From Algoriphagus antarcticus (GTDB lineage: Bacteria > Bacteroidota > Bacteroidia > Cytophagales > Cyclobacteriaceae): a stretch of DNA of 56,530 nt. The DNA lies in contig NZ_MSSW01000070.1 in NCBI RefSeq assembly GCF_002150685.1, forward strand, positions 1 through 56,530, in the 5' to 3' direction. The translations under genes were made by a program, and so were the position numbers. Numbering within the stretch: the first letter of the stretch is position 1; each line of letters starts with the position of its first letter. The notes beneath the pieces were generated by a model. It saw nothing but the letters and a program-made list of their open reading frames with translations, ran no database searches and was not told the origin of the DNA. Positions 33,278 through 42,253 of the stretch are shown piece by piece.

Positions 33278-34846
33278 TTAACAGTTAAATAAGTTACTCC
33301 ACTCAGTTTCGTAAGGTAAACCTTCTTTTTTTGCTACTTTTTTAGCTATTTCAATTAACTCACCACTTTGAATCATCTCAATTGCCGCTTCCATATCTTC
33401 GGTCATCACGCGATCAGAAATCACTGGATCGATCTTAGATCTTACATGCTCATAGATAGCAGTCATAATTTTTCCAGATTTTAGCGGAGCATGGAAATCC
33501 ATCGCTTGAGCAGCATAAAATAGCTCAATTCCTAAGATTTTCTCCACATTTCCAATGACTTGCAGGGCTTTTCTCGCACCAATCGACCCCATACTAACAT
33601 GGTCTTCCTGACCTAGGGAGGTTGGGATGCTATCCGCTGACGCAGGAAAGCAAAGTCCTTTATTTTCAGAGGCCAAAGCAGCTGTGGTGTATTGCGGAAT
33701 CATCAAGCCAGAATTCAAGCCCGTTTCTTTCAACAGCAATTTTGGCACTCCTGGAGTATCTCCCACAAGGGAAAGATAGATTCGTCGATCTGAGATATTA
33801 CCTAGTTCCGAAGCTGCAAGACAAGCGTAATCCAATGGCAAAGCGATGGGCTGTCCGTGGAAACTGCCGCCAGAAATCGTGTGGTCTTCGCTGAACACAA
33901 CAGGATTGTCAGTGACGGAATTAATCTCAGTTTCGATGGCATCTTTCAGGTGAAGCCAAGCATTTCTAGAAGCTCCATGAACTTGCGGCATGCAGCGTAA
34001 AGAATAAGGATCCTGAACCCTAGTGCAGTTCAAATGTGAATTGACTATTTCAGACTCATGGAGCAAATTCAAAATAGTCTGGGCTACATGTTGATTTCCA
34101 GCGAACGGCCTCAATTGATGTAATTCAGGCGAAAAAGGCTTGATCGATCCCATCAATCCTTCGATCATCATCGCTCCAGTGATATCGGCATGAACCAGCA
34201 GATTATGTAAACGGTCGACGATTTTCACTCCGTATGCAGCCATAAACTGAGTGCCATTGATCAATGCTAAACCTTCTTTGGGCCCAAGGTGAAGCGCTGT
34301 CATTTCGAACTTTTCAAAAACAAAAGAAGTAGCTTGGATAGATCCTTCGAAGTGCACTTTTCCCAAACCTAAAAGAGGCAAGAACAAATGTGAAAGTGGA
34401 GCTAAATCTCCTGAAGCTCCCACAGACCCCTGAATAGGCACTACAGGAATGACATCATTCTCAAGCATCCAACCCATTCGATCCAAAGTTTCCAGTTTAA
34501 TTCCTGAAAATCCCTGCGCCAAAGCCTGAAGTTTCAGCACAAGCATAAGCTTGGAAATCTCGATAGCAACGGGTTCTCCCAAACCAACGGCATGACTTTT
34601 CAGAAGATTTTCCTGTAAGGTCTGTGTGTCAGCAGCTGAGATCTTACTGGTGCAAAGTGGGCCGAAACCTGTGTTAATTCCATAAACAGTCTTTTCCCCT
34701 TTAGCGATATTGGCAACAGCAAGAGCAGAAGCCTGCACCTTATCGCGGGTTTTAGGACTTAATACTCCTTTTATCTCTTTTCTAGCCAGTTGCAAAGCTT
34801 TTCCTGCTGTCAGTTGGTCTTGGCCGTACTGGAAAGTGCTCATCAT
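33278..34846 (-). CDS. hutH: Histidine ammonia-lyase
   Basis: About 522 residues. The MIO prosthetic group forms from Ala-Ser-Gly in GSVGASGDLAPLSHLFLP. Other family marks are YGINTGFGPL, LINGTQFMAAYG, QDPYSLRCMPQVHGASR and SVTDNPVVFSEDHTISGGSF. It removes ammonia from histidine to give urocanate, step one. The frame is open from TTG/ATG at 34891/34888, but a -7 box TATCTTTG (34880-34873) lies inside that extension. The ATG pair at 34846/34843 (MMSTFQYGQDQL) is therefore the likely start with a ~20-nt leader. It heads the hut genes and diverges from a LysR gene. Confidence 0.95.
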   Translation of the reverse strand: MMSTFQYGQDQLTAGKALQLARKEIKGVLSPKTRDKVQASALAVANIAKGEKTVYGINTGFGPLCTSKISAADTQTLQENLLKSHAVGLGEPVAIEISKLMLVLKLQALAQGFSGIKLETLDRMGWMLENDVIPVVPIQGSVGASGDLAPLSHLFLPLLGLGKVHFEGSIQATSFVFEKFEMTALHLGPKEGLALINGTQFMAAYGVKIVDRLHNLLVHADITGAMMIEGLMGSIKPFSPELHQLRPFAGNQHVAQTILNLLHESEIVNSHLNCTRVQDPYSLRCMPQVHGASRNAWLHLKDAIETEINSVTDNPVVFSEDHTISGGSFHGQPIALPLDYACLAASELGNISDRRIYLSLVGDTPGVPKLLLKETGLNSGLMIPQYTTAALASENKGLCFPASADSIPTSLGQEDHVSMGSIGARKALQVIGNVEKILGIELFYAAQAMDFHAPLKSGKIMTAIYEHVRSKIDPVISDRVMTEDMEAAIEMIQSGELIEIAKKVAKKEGLPYETEWSNLFNC

Positions 34847-34872
34847 AATTGGGTTTAGATTCAGGGGATTAG

Positions 34873-34880
34873 CAAAGATA
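34873..34880 (-). promoter_or_regulatory. hutH: -7 box of hutH
   Basis: On the minus strand TATCTTTG matches the Bacteroidota TAnnTTTG element. Transcription starting about 7 nt later gives a leader of ~20 nt before the ATG at 34846, which decides the hutH start. A TTG lies 27 nt upstream, a little far for a -33 box, so LysR activation may be needed. Confidence 0.55.
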
Positions 34881-34900
34881 CTTAGCATCAATGATAAGTT

Positions 34901-34941
34901 TTGATATCAATTATGTCATGATTTGATACCTTTGGGGTATC
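34901..34941. promoter_or_regulatory. LysR operator candidate and LysR-gene promoter
   Basis: TTGATATCAA (34901-34910) is a perfect palindrome, and GATACC-N5-GGTATC (34925-34941) is a second inverted repeat with the same GATA/TATC half-sites, fitting LysR-type T-N11-A sites. TACCTTTG (34927-34934) is a -7 box for the LysR gene, with TTG at 34901-34903 as -33. Transcription would begin within a few bases of the ATG at 34942, so the mRNA may be leaderless. A regulator bound here covers both divergent promoters. Confidence 0.55.
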
Positions 34942-35820
34942 ATGGAATTGAGACACTTGAATTATTTTAAAGCCGTTGCTGAGGAGTTGAATTTTCGAAA
35001 AGCAGCCGAGCGTTTGTGTATTTCCCAGCCTGGATTGAGCAGGCAAATCAAACAGTTGGAGGAAATGCTGGAAGTAAAACTTTTTGAGCGTGATCAAAAA
35101 CACGTGGATTTGACTGCGGCTGGAACATTTTTCAAAAATGAAGTTGACTTCGTCATGAATCATCTAGAGCTTACAAAGAGCCAATTAAAGTTGATTGCTG
35201 CCGGGAAAATTGGAGAGTTGAGAATAGGTTTCTTAGGCTCGGCGTCCAATCAGGTTTTGCCAGATTTGCTCGCGAAGCTAAATGCACATCAGCCTTTGAT
35301 AAGCACAAGTTTGGAAGAGTTGAGCAATTCAGTTCAGGTGGAAATGATTGAAAAGGATAAGCTGGACTTGGGATTTGTCAGACTTGCATCTGTGCCAAGC
35401 GATCTCGAAATGAAGGCTGTTTTAAGAGATAGTTTTTCCTTGGTGGTACCAAAGGATCATCCAATACAGAAGCAGGAATTTATCTCAGTGAATCAGTTTA
35501 GGGAAGAGTCTTTCGTTCTTTTTTCCTCCGATTATAGCAATCTGTATTATGAGCAAATTATTGGAATCTGTAGAGAGGCAGGTTTTTCTCCAAAGATCAG
35601 GCACAAGTCAGTTCATGCATTGACGATTTTTAAATTGGTGGAGAATGGGATGGGAGTGGCGATTGTACCTACTTCTCTAAAGGAAGGGTATGAACTGAAT
35701 GTACGCTTTATGGAGATTCCACATATTCGTCAGTACACCGAGCTTTCTGCCATCTGGAAAGCCGAAAATCGTAATCCTGCGCTGAAGCAGGTTTTGCCGT
35801 TGCTTTCAAATCTCAGTTAA
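34942..35820 (+). CDS. LysR family transcriptional regulator, divergent from hutH
   Basis: 292 residues. The N-terminal winged helix is MELRHLNYFKAVAEELNFRK...ERLCISQPGLSRQIKQLEEML (about 1-60). A LysR substrate-binding domain with two Rossmann-like lobes follows (about 90-290). Its location, divergent from hutH with palindromes between, makes it the probable regulator of histidine degradation, sensing a pathway compound such as urocanate. The usual hut regulators are HutC (GntR type) or NAC/sigma-54 systems, so a LysR here is less common. The link to hut is inferred from position only. Confidence 0.88.
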   Translation: MELRHLNYFKAVAEELNFRKAAERLCISQPGLSRQIKQLEEMLEVKLFERDQKHVDLTAAGTFFKNEVDFVMNHLELTKSQLKLIAAGKIGELRIGFLGSASNQVLPDLLAKLNAHQPLISTSLEELSNSVQVEMIEKDKLDLGFVRLASVPSDLEMKAVLRDSFSLVVPKDHPIQKQEFISVNQFREESFVLFSSDYSNLYYEQIIGICREAGFSPKIRHKSVHALTIFKLVENGMGVAIVPTSLKEGYELNVRFMEIPHIRQYTELSAIWKAENRNPALKQVLPLLSNLS

Positions 35821-36018
35821 TATTGGAAAAAAATTCCCTTTGCCCCATTTCAAAAAAAGCGGGAGTCACATCAATTGAACTTTAATCCTCAATTATATAG
35901 AAAACAGGAGTAGGCTAAAAATCTGATTTGAGGTTAAAATTTGGGGATTCTCCGTTCTCAAGGATCTATGCGAATTTCTTTAAATTATGGAATAGTTCTT
36001 ATTTTGATCCAAAATTCA
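35821..36018. other. Intergenic region before the XRE membrane regulator gene
   Basis: About 200 bp with no supported gene. AT-rich; AAAAAAAGCGGGAGTC appears near 35853 but forms no terminator I can see for the LysR gene. Confidence 0.35.
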
Positions 36019-36039
36019 AATGTCGGGTGAATGTCGGGT
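36019..36039. promoter_or_regulatory. Direct repeats AATGTCGGGT, 11-bp period
   Basis: AATGTCGGGT occurs at 36019-36028 and again at 36030-36039, one helical turn apart, about 160 bp upstream of the XRE membrane regulator gene. This is the spacing of a dimer binding the same DNA face. A tiny frame (MSGECRVKTEPITP) starts in the first copy but is probably chance. Confidence 0.5.
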
Positions 36040-36197
36040 CAAAACCGAGCCTATTACGCCCTAAGTAACAAATCAATCAGACAAATTGCCATGGTAAATC
36101 AAAATATACATGAAATGAAATGCGCCAGAAACTTTCAGTTCAATTGGATATGAAAAGTAAGTCTGCGCATTCAATGTCACCATCAAAAAACAAACTT

Positions 36198-37010
36198 ATG
36201 GACATTAAACAACCAGAATTAGGCAGACGAATCTCTGAAATGAGAAAGGCAAAAGGATTGACTCAGGAAGAGTTGGTCGAACTATGCAACCTGAATGTGC
36301 GAACAATACAACGCATAGAATCAGGTGAGGTGACACCCAGAAGCTACACCATCAAAGCTTTGTTTGAGGCTCTGGGGATGGATTGGAAAGAACCGGAAAT
36401 AAAGCCCATTTCTGAGAAAGCTAAGCAAAATGTAACTTGGCTTTATGCTGGTTTTGGAGGAGGTTTGATTTATTTCTTTCTGAGCTATTTTGAGATCAGT
36501 ATGGAGATTGAGTGGATGGAAGGTGTTTTTGCAAATACCTTGAATTTTGGATTAGTTAAAGCTGGAGTTCTGATCACCTTCTCTCTATTTATTTTTGGGT
36601 TGATCAAAATGACTTCAGCTTTCCCTAATAAGATTCTTCAAATCGCACTTTGGGTGATGCTAATTGCGAATGCTGTATGGACTTCAATTGACTTGCTTTC
36701 TTTGACAACTTCCAGCTTCGAATTGGAAGATTATTATTTCGTGAAGCTAGCGACTTTTGGTCTGGCTTACGGTTTTATGGGAGCTGGTTTTCTTTGCTAT
36801 AAAAACCTATGGTCAAACATACCTCAAGTAATTGGTGCGTTAGGGATCGTGTCAGGAATTATGATCTTCTCCGTCGTTGGAGCACTGTTTGGGTTGATCC
36901 CGCTTACTTTATTCGAACTGGGAGAGCTTGGGCTCTTGATCTGGGCTATCAATAAAATCGGGAGAACTACTTCTCCCGATTCTACCTTTATTGCTGAATT
37001 GCAGTCTTGA
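36198..37010 (+). CDS. XRE-type DNA-binding protein with membrane helices
   Basis: 270 residues from ATG at 36198 (MDIKQPELGRRI); the frame is open from 36120, but the earlier 26 residues look non-coding. The helix-turn-helix covers about 8-65 (MRKAKGLTQEELVELCNLN-VRTIQRIESG). Six or so membrane segments follow (about 83-105, 120-140, 150-172, 180-200 and two near the C-terminus). This HTH-plus-membrane build is common in Bacteroidota and may be a membrane-tethered sensor-regulator; the signal is unknown. An 11-bp perfect hairpin lies inside its last codons (36956-36981). Confidence 0.85.
   Translation: MDIKQPELGRRISEMRKAKGLTQEELVELCNLNVRTIQRIESGEVTPRSYTIKALFEALGMDWKEPEIKPISEKAKQNVTWLYAGFGGGLIYFFLSYFEISMEIEWMEGVFANTLNFGLVKAGVLITFSLFIFGLIKMTSAFPNKILQIALWVMLIANAVWTSIDLLSLTTSSFELEDYYFVKLATFGLAYGFMGAGFLCYKNLWSNIPQVIGALGIVSGIMIFSVVGALFGLIPLTLFELGELGLLIWAINKIGRTTSPDSTFIAELQS
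36956..36981. repeat. Perfect 11-bp hairpin inside the 3' end of the XRE-membrane gene
   Basis: AATCGGGAGAA-CTAC-TTCTCCCGATT lies within the last 20 codons of the gene. On the minus strand it is followed by TTTATT, so it looks terminator-like in that direction. It may help end transcription or protect the mRNA 3' end; the coding sequence is not broken by it. Confidence 0.6.
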
Positions 37011-37127
37011 TTTTTTCGTTTCCAAAGTAGGGCCAGCATTACCGGTAGTCAGAATTTGTAAATGGAATTTTTTTCTTTTTCAACTTATAGACTAGATTGC
37101 TTCATTTCCTTATCCTATTTGAAATTT

Positions 37128-38246
37128 ATGAAAATTCTAAAAAGGACTTTGATTCTAGTTGTAACAGTATGCTATCTAGCTTCCTGCTCTTCATCAAGTG
37201 AGGTGACGCCAAAGACTGAGGCACCTGACAACATTGTCTTCACAGTAGAACTAGTAGGAAACGGAGAAGTAAAAGCTTCATTTTCCGCTGATAATGCTGA
37301 TTTTTTTAAGATAAGTTTTGGCGTATCAGGGGAAGTTCCGATGCGGGTGAACGGTAATTCAGCCAATTACACCTACAAAGAAAAAGGTGATTATAGGGTT
37401 ACTCTTCAGGCTCATGCTACAGAGTCGATATTTGTGGTGGATACTAAAATGGTGAATATGAATGCTGTAGCTTTAGGCTTAGATCCAAATGCAGGGTACA
37501 CCAGTCCAGAGTCTTATACAGGGTATAAATTAGCTTGGGCAGACGAGTTTAATTCCTCCTCAATTTCCGAAGATTGGACTTTCGAACTTGGTGATGGCTG
37601 TCCTGCATTGTGTGGTTGGGGAAATGAAGAATTAGAATATTACAAAAAAGAGAATACATCGTTAGCTGATGGAAAGCTTATCATCACAGCTAAACAAGAG
37701 AGTGAAGGAGGAAGGAGTTATACTTCATCCAGAATGATTACGAAGGGTAAGCAATCGTTTACCTTTGGTCGAATTGATATTCGGGCGATCCTACCAAAAG
37801 GACAAGGCCTTTGGCCGGCACTTTGGATGCTTGGCACGAATATCGATGAAGTAAGTTGGCCGAAATGTGGAGAAATCGATATCATGGAAATGATAGGAGG
37901 GGCCACAGAAGATCGTGATAGAACTACTCACGGTACTGTCCATTGGGATAATGCAGGAAGCTATGCAAACTATGGAGGGAGTACGAAGCTATCTACAGGG
38001 ATTTTCAATGACGAATACCATGTGTTTTCTATTGATTGGGATTCCCAGAAAATCGTTTGGCTTCTTGATGGTGTAGAATTTCATGTAATTGATATTCGTC
38101 CGGCTGATTTGGATGAATTCCATAAGCCTATGTTCTTTATTTTTAATGTCGCTGTAGGAGGAAAGTGGCCGGGCAGACCCGATGTTACTACTATTTTCCC
38201 TCAAGAAATGAAAGTAGATTATGTTCGTGTCTTTCAGAAGGAGTAG
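37128..38246 (+). CDS. Glycoside hydrolase family 16 lipoprotein (laminarinase-like)
   Basis: 372 residues from ATG at 37128, where a lipoprotein signal begins (MKILKRTLILVVTVCYLASC, Cys20). A longer frame from 37062 would bury the signal, so it is rejected. After a PKD-like beta domain (about 25-110) the GH16 domain covers about 125-372. The catalytic motif is EIDIMEMIG with nucleophile and acid/base Glu. WADEFNSSSIS, LWPALWMLG and VDYVRVFQ are the other family marks. The enzyme should cut beta-1,3-glucan such as laminarin or a related glycan at the cell surface. No SusCD pair is next to it. Confidence 0.93.
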   Translation: MKILKRTLILVVTVCYLASCSSSSEVTPKTEAPDNIVFTVELVGNGEVKASFSADNADFFKISFGVSGEVPMRVNGNSANYTYKEKGDYRVTLQAHATESIFVVDTKMVNMNAVALGLDPNAGYTSPESYTGYKLAWADEFNSSSISEDWTFELGDGCPALCGWGNEELEYYKKENTSLADGKLIITAKQESEGGRSYTSSRMITKGKQSFTFGRIDIRAILPKGQGLWPALWMLGTNIDEVSWPKCGEIDIMEMIGGATEDRDRTTHGTVHWDNAGSYANYGGSTKLSTGIFNDEYHVFSIDWDSQKIVWLLDGVEFHVIDIRPADLDEFHKPMFFIFNVAVGGKWPGRPDVTTIFPQEMKVDYVRVFQKE

Positions 38247-38252
38247 TTGATT

Positions 38253-39941
38253 TTACTTTCCATTTAAGGCTTCTGCAGCCCTTTCTTTGATCCGTTTTAA
38301 TAGGTCGGCATTACTTTTACTTTCAGTCTCGATCTCCAGTATTTTTGGATGTAAAGAATCTGAATAAAAGTCTGTAAGTGAAGCTTCTAATTCTTCCTGA
38401 TTAACGACTTTGGAATAGAAAAATCCAAACTCAGTAGCCAAATGTTGTGCAGTAAGCTTTTGTTTGGTTTCGAAATATTCTTCTAGCTCCGGCTGGTTTT
38501 TCGGCCCATCAATTAAGCGGAAAATTCCCCCCGCGTGGTTGTTGAGAAGAATGATGCGAAGATTAGGAATGGAGTAATTGTGCCAAAAGGCATTGCGATC
38601 ATAGAAGAATGCCATATCTCCCGTAATCAAAGTCACGATTTCCTTTGTGGTGAAAGTACATCCTACAGCAGTAGAATTGGATCCATCGATTCCTGAAGTG
38701 CCCCGGTTACAGCTTATTTCTTGTTCTCTTTTTCCCAGCAAATTCAAATAGCGAACAGCCATGCTATTGGCTACATGGATTTTTGAGACAAGAGGTGTTT
38801 TATTCAGGCAATAAGCTAAAGCTGTGTATTCACCGAAAGTCTCGCTTTCCAAGAGGGTAGTCAGGTTCATAGACACTGCTTTTTCAAGAGATTGCCATGC
38901 CAGATAGTATTCAGGATTTTGCACCACAAGGTTCTGATTTAGCCAGTTGAGGAAGTAAACTGGTGATGCAGCTATATTTCTAGTCAGTCGCTGATAAGTA
39001 TCTTTTGCTTTTCCATCGGCTTGAATGTGCCAATGCGATGCATGAGTATTTCTCAGGAAAAGCTTAAGTGATTTGGAGATGATCGATTTACCAAAACTGA
39101 TGATTAAGTCTGGCTTCAAGTTTTTCGAAATCTCTGGATTCCCTAACCAATGATCATGGAGTGTAATAGTTTGATCAGACTGAAGATTGCTGATCGTATC
39201 AGTGACGATTACTGCCTTTTGATTTTTTGAGAGCTGATTCAGCAGACTTTGAAGGTGCTGATCAGGAAGTTGTTGGCCGGGTATTATTAGAATCCTTTGA
39301 ACTATCTCCAGCCTGCTTTTGAGTTTGATTAGTGATTCATCTGTAGGCTGGGTTTTGCTTTTCAGCAAATCAAAAATCCTTGGATTTTCGGAAAAGTTCA
39401 GTTCTTCGTCCTTCTCAGGATAGAAAGGCTCCCGAAGCGGAATATTGATATGAACAGGGCCCGGTGGAAATTGATTTGCGAGATTAATCGCTTCATTCAC
39501 AATCCGAGATGAGTGCCACAGTTGATCTGGATTGTTGCCAGTATCAGGCAGCTGAAAACTTCCTTTTACATGCTTACCATATACATCAGTCTGGAAAATC
39601 GTCTGTCCATCATATTGATCAATCCATTCGGCAGGTCGATCTGCAGTCAAAATCAACAAAGGAACTTGTTGGAAAAATGCTTCTGCTATAGCTGGATAAT
39701 AATTTAAAGCTGCTGAACCGCTTGTACAGACCAAAGCAACTGGATGATCCAATTGCTGAGCCATTCCAAGGGCTATAAATGCTGCTGAACGCTCATCAGA
39801 AATAGTTCGAGCATGTATTTCTGGATGTCTGGCAAAAGCTAGCGTCAAAGGCGCACATCGTGACCCAGGAGAAAGTATGGCGTTTTCAATACCTTTTTTG
39901 GCACAAATGGCCACTAAATCGACAATAGATTGAAGTATCAA
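38253..39941 (-). CDS. menD: 2-succinyl-5-enolpyruvyl-6-hydroxy-3-cyclohexene-1-carboxylate synthase
   Basis: 562 residues, a thiamine-diphosphate enzyme. ILSPGSRCAPLTLAFARHP, SDERSAAFIALGMAQ and VCTSGSAALNYYPAIAEAF form the N-terminal part. LITADRPAEW and GDMAFFYDRNAFWHN (the ThDP/Mg motif GDxxFxxDxN) mark MenD. It joins isochorismate and 2-oxoglutarate, the first committed step to menaquinone. Its start overlaps the menF stop by 4 nt, so the genes are coupled. GH16 converges 6 bp away. Confidence 0.96.
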   Translation of the reverse strand: MILQSIVDLVAICAKKGIENAILSPGSRCAPLTLAFARHPEIHARTISDERSAAFIALGMAQQLDHPVALVCTSGSAALNYYPAIAEAFFQQVPLLILTADRPAEWIDQYDGQTIFQTDVYGKHVKGSFQLPDTGNNPDQLWHSSRIVNEAINLANQFPPGPVHINIPLREPFYPEKDEELNFSENPRIFDLLKSKTQPTDESLIKLKSRLEIVQRILIIPGQQLPDQHLQSLLNQLSKNQKAVIVTDTISNLQSDQTITLHDHWLGNPEISKNLKPDLIISFGKSIISKSLKLFLRNTHASHWHIQADGKAKDTYQRLTRNIAASPVYFLNWLNQNLVVQNPEYYLAWQSLEKAVSMNLTTLLESETFGEYTALAYCLNKTPLVSKIHVANSMAVRYLNLLGKREQEISCNRGTSGIDGSNSTAVGCTFTTKEIVTLITGDMAFFYDRNAFWHNYSIPNLRIILLNNHAGGIFRLIDGPKNQPELEEYFETKQKLTAQHLATEFGFFYSKVVNQEELEASLTDFYSDSLHPKILEIETESKSNADLLKRIKERAAEALNGK

Positions 39942-41155
39942 GCGCTTGGGTTTTGGATGAATTTACCTATGATCTGGCATTTAAGTTCTGTTTCTTCCCA
40001 CTCTTTTTCAGGATCAGAATCTTCTGTCACTCCCGCTCCCGCATAAAGCGTTGCTTCATTGTCATGAAGGCTCGCGGTTCTCAAATTAACATAAATGGAA
40101 GTGCTTCCCTGAATATTCACAGGTCCTAAAAATCCAGAATAAAACGAGCGATCAAAACCTTCAAATTCCTGAAGAAAATCGTGCGCTTCGCCTCTAGGCA
40201 TTCCGCAAACAGCTGAAGTAGGGTGGAGGAGACCTAGCATAATGGATCCAAGTTCTGGGAATCCTGTTTCCTGCATATTGATTTTGAAGTCGGATCGCAG
40301 ATGCAGAAGATTACCAGCTAATACTGTTTTGGGTCCATGCTCTTCGTATTCTCTAAGGCGTATTTTCTTAAAACAAGAAACGATATACCTGCTCACAAGT
40401 GCTTGCTCTTCAATTTCTTTCTGAGTCCAGGCCGCCGATTTGAGTGGATTGTCTCCGATTGCTATTTGGGTCCCGGCTAGAGACATAGTATAAAAAGTAT
40501 CTCCTTTTGTTTCTATCAGAGTCTCGGGAGAAGCTCCTATCCAAGTGCCCACGTGCGGCAAATGGAAGAAATTGATAAAGGCATTTGGATAGGAATCCAT
40601 TAATTTCAAAAGAGTACAGCTCAGGTTGAAATTTGGAGGAATGGAAATGGTTTTAGTCCGTGCAGGAACTACTTTTTCAAGCAGATTTTGCTGAATAGCT
40701 TTAATTCCTTCCTTCACCAGCTGGGTAAAATGATCTTTTTGTTCACTCAGTTTGGAGGTTTTTATTTTGCTGACTAATGTTTGATTAATCAGTAATTCTC
40801 GAATTTCCGCGGGAGAAAGCTTTTCTTGATTATTCAATTGGATTTTAGCCCATTCAGGAAGCTCATCTGTGGCTATTGGCTTATCAATCTCAAAGGAAAA
40901 GTACTTACTAGCTTTGATGAAATAGGCTTTTTTATCAACCTGATCTGCGAACGGATGCACTATAAATCCTGGCTCAAGCTCTTCGATAGACAAATCAACC
41001 TTAAAAGGATTTGCGGTTTCGTCCAAAACAATTTCAACGGTATTTGATTTTGGTTTTCGCCAAATGGCAAATGAACCTCCAGAACTCAGGGCCAACTGAA
41101 GTAGGAGCTGAAGAATTTCTGTTTTGGTATGATTTGTTGCTACGTTGGTATGCAT
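39938..41155 (-). CDS. menF: Isochorismate synthase
   Basis: 405 residues, a chorismate-binding enzyme. KVVPARTKTI, FFHLPHVGTWIGASPETLIET, TMSLAGTQIAIGD, HPTSAVCGMPRGEAHDFL, SFYSGFLGPVN and EKEWEETELKCQIIGKF are typical active-site stretches. It converts chorismate to isochorismate, supplying menD directly downstream. The neighbours make menaquinone the likely product rather than a siderophore. Its ATG shares a base with the stop of the thioesterase gene (TAATG), so coupling is tight. Confidence 0.94.
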   Translation of the reverse strand: MHTNVATNHTKTEILQLLLQLALSSGGSFAIWRKPKSNTVEIVLDETANPFKVDLSIEELEPGFIVHPFADQVDKKAYFIKASKYFSFEIDKPIATDELPEWAKIQLNNQEKLSPAEIRELLINQTLVSKIKTSKLSEQKDHFTQLVKEGIKAIQQNLLEKVVPARTKTISIPPNFNLSCTLLKLMDSYPNAFINFFHLPHVGTWIGASPETLIETKGDTFYTMSLAGTQIAIGDNPLKSAAWTQKEIEEQALVSRYIVSCFKKIRLREYEEHGPKTVLAGNLLHLRSDFKINMQETGFPELGSIMLGLLHPTSAVCGMPRGEAHDFLQEFEGFDRSFYSGFLGPVNIQGSTSIYVNLRTASLHDNEATLYAGAGVTEDSDPEKEWEETELKCQIIGKFIQNPSA

Positions 41156-41577
41156 TACTTTTTATCTAAAATTGCCATGGTAATCCGGCTGATGCAGCAG
41201 AGTTGATCTAGTTCATTTATGATTTTTATTTCCCAGACCTGTGTGCTTTTCCCAATATGGATTGGTTTCGTAGTTCCGGTGACCAATCCTGATTTAACGC
41301 CTTTTAGGTGATTGGCGTTGATTTCAAGACCCACACAAATTTGTTTTTTTAAATCAATAGTGAGCGAACTAGCTACACTTCCGAGCGTCTCAGCGAGCAC
41401 TACGTTAGCTCCACCATGCAACAATCCCATGGGTTGTTTTGTTCTCTCATCTACAGGCATGGTGGCTGTCAGGTGATCATCTCCTATTTCAGTAAATATA
41501 ATTCCCAAATATTCAGTCATTGTGTTTTTACCGGTTTGGTTGATTTGATCCAACGAAGGCTTTTGAGCGAATACCAT
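41155..41577 (-). CDS. Hotdog-fold thioesterase (PaaI/MenI-like)
   Basis: 140 residues, a single hotdog domain. LGIIFTEIGDDHLTATMPVD, QPMGLLHGGANVVLAETLGS and the Glu in that helix, then GLEINANHLKGVKSGLVTGT, are the PaaI-family marks. It should split an acyl-CoA ester. As first gene of a coupled block with menF and menD it is the likely 1,4-dihydroxy-2-naphthoyl-CoA hydrolase of menaquinone synthesis (MenI), though PaaI-type substrates are broad. No signal peptide. Confidence 0.88.
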   Translation of the reverse strand: MVFAQKPSLDQINQTGKNTMTEYLGIIFTEIGDDHLTATMPVDERTKQPMGLLHGGANVVLAETLGSVASSLTIDLKKQICVGLEINANHLKGVKSGLVTGTTKPIHIGKSTQVWEIKIINELDQLCCISRITMAILDKK

Positions 41578-41629
41578 GAAAATTAAAGTAAATGAGTTTT
41601 CTTTGGGGGGAAGACAAAAATAGAGAATC

Positions 41630-42253
41630 TTGAATCGAAAAAAAATTTACTTAGTTAGGCACGGACAAACTGATTTTAATCTCAAAGGTGTAGTGCAGGG
41701 CAGTGGAATAGATGCTCCAATCAATGAAAACGGAAGGAAGCAGGCCGCTGCATTTTTTGAGGCTTACAAAAGCACTCCATTTGATCAGGTATATTATACG
41801 GGACTTAAGCGTACCAAGCAATCAATACAGTCTTTTTTAGACTTGGGAATTCCTGCAATTTCTACGACGGATCTCAATGAGATTTCTTGGGGAGATTATG
41901 AAGGGCTGCCGATGACAAATGAAGAAAATCAATATTATCTACACATGTTGGAGCAGTGGCAGCTGGGGAATCTCGATTATTGTATTGCGGGCGGAGAAAG
42001 CCCAAATATCGTCGCTAAGCGGATGCAACGTGGAATCGATGCGATTTTAGAAGGGCCAGGAAAGACGATTCTGGTTTGCATGCACGGGCGTGCGATGCGA
42101 ATCTTTTTGAGCTTGATTATGAAGCAGGACTTGTGTCACATGGATATGTTTGAGCACAAAAATCTTTGCCTGTATTTAATCGAAGAAAAGGAAGATGGGA
42201 GTTTCGAGTTACTGAAAAGAAATGATACTGCGCACCTCAGGGAGCTGGGGTAG
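41630..42253 (+). CDS. Histidine phosphatase family protein (phosphoglycerate-mutase-like)
   Basis: 207 residues, starting with TTG at 41630: no ATG is in frame before the RHG motif, and a TAG lies three codons upstream. LVRHGQTDFN carries the catalytic His. Y-TGLKRTKQSIQSF, EISWGDYEG and VCMHGRAMRIFLSLIM (second His) complete the pocket. It should act on phosphate esters; family members include cobC-like and PhoE-like phosphatases and phosphoglycerate mutases, so the substrate is open. It overlaps the next, opposite gene by 17 nt. Confidence 0.88.
   Translation: MNRKKIYLVRHGQTDFNLKGVVQGSGIDAPINENGRKQAAAFFEAYKSTPFDQVYYTGLKRTKQSIQSFLDLGIPAISTTDLNEISWGDYEGLPMTNEENQYYLHMLEQWQLGNLDYCIAGGESPNIVAKRMQRGIDAILEGPGKTILVCMHGRAMRIFLSLIMKQDLCHMDMFEHKNLCLYLIEEKEDGSFELLKRNDTAHLRELG

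Noticed and set aside
36019..36063. 14-codon peptide MSGECRVKTEPITP as a leader peptide
   Set aside because: Its sequence simply reflects the direct repeats; no attenuator follows.
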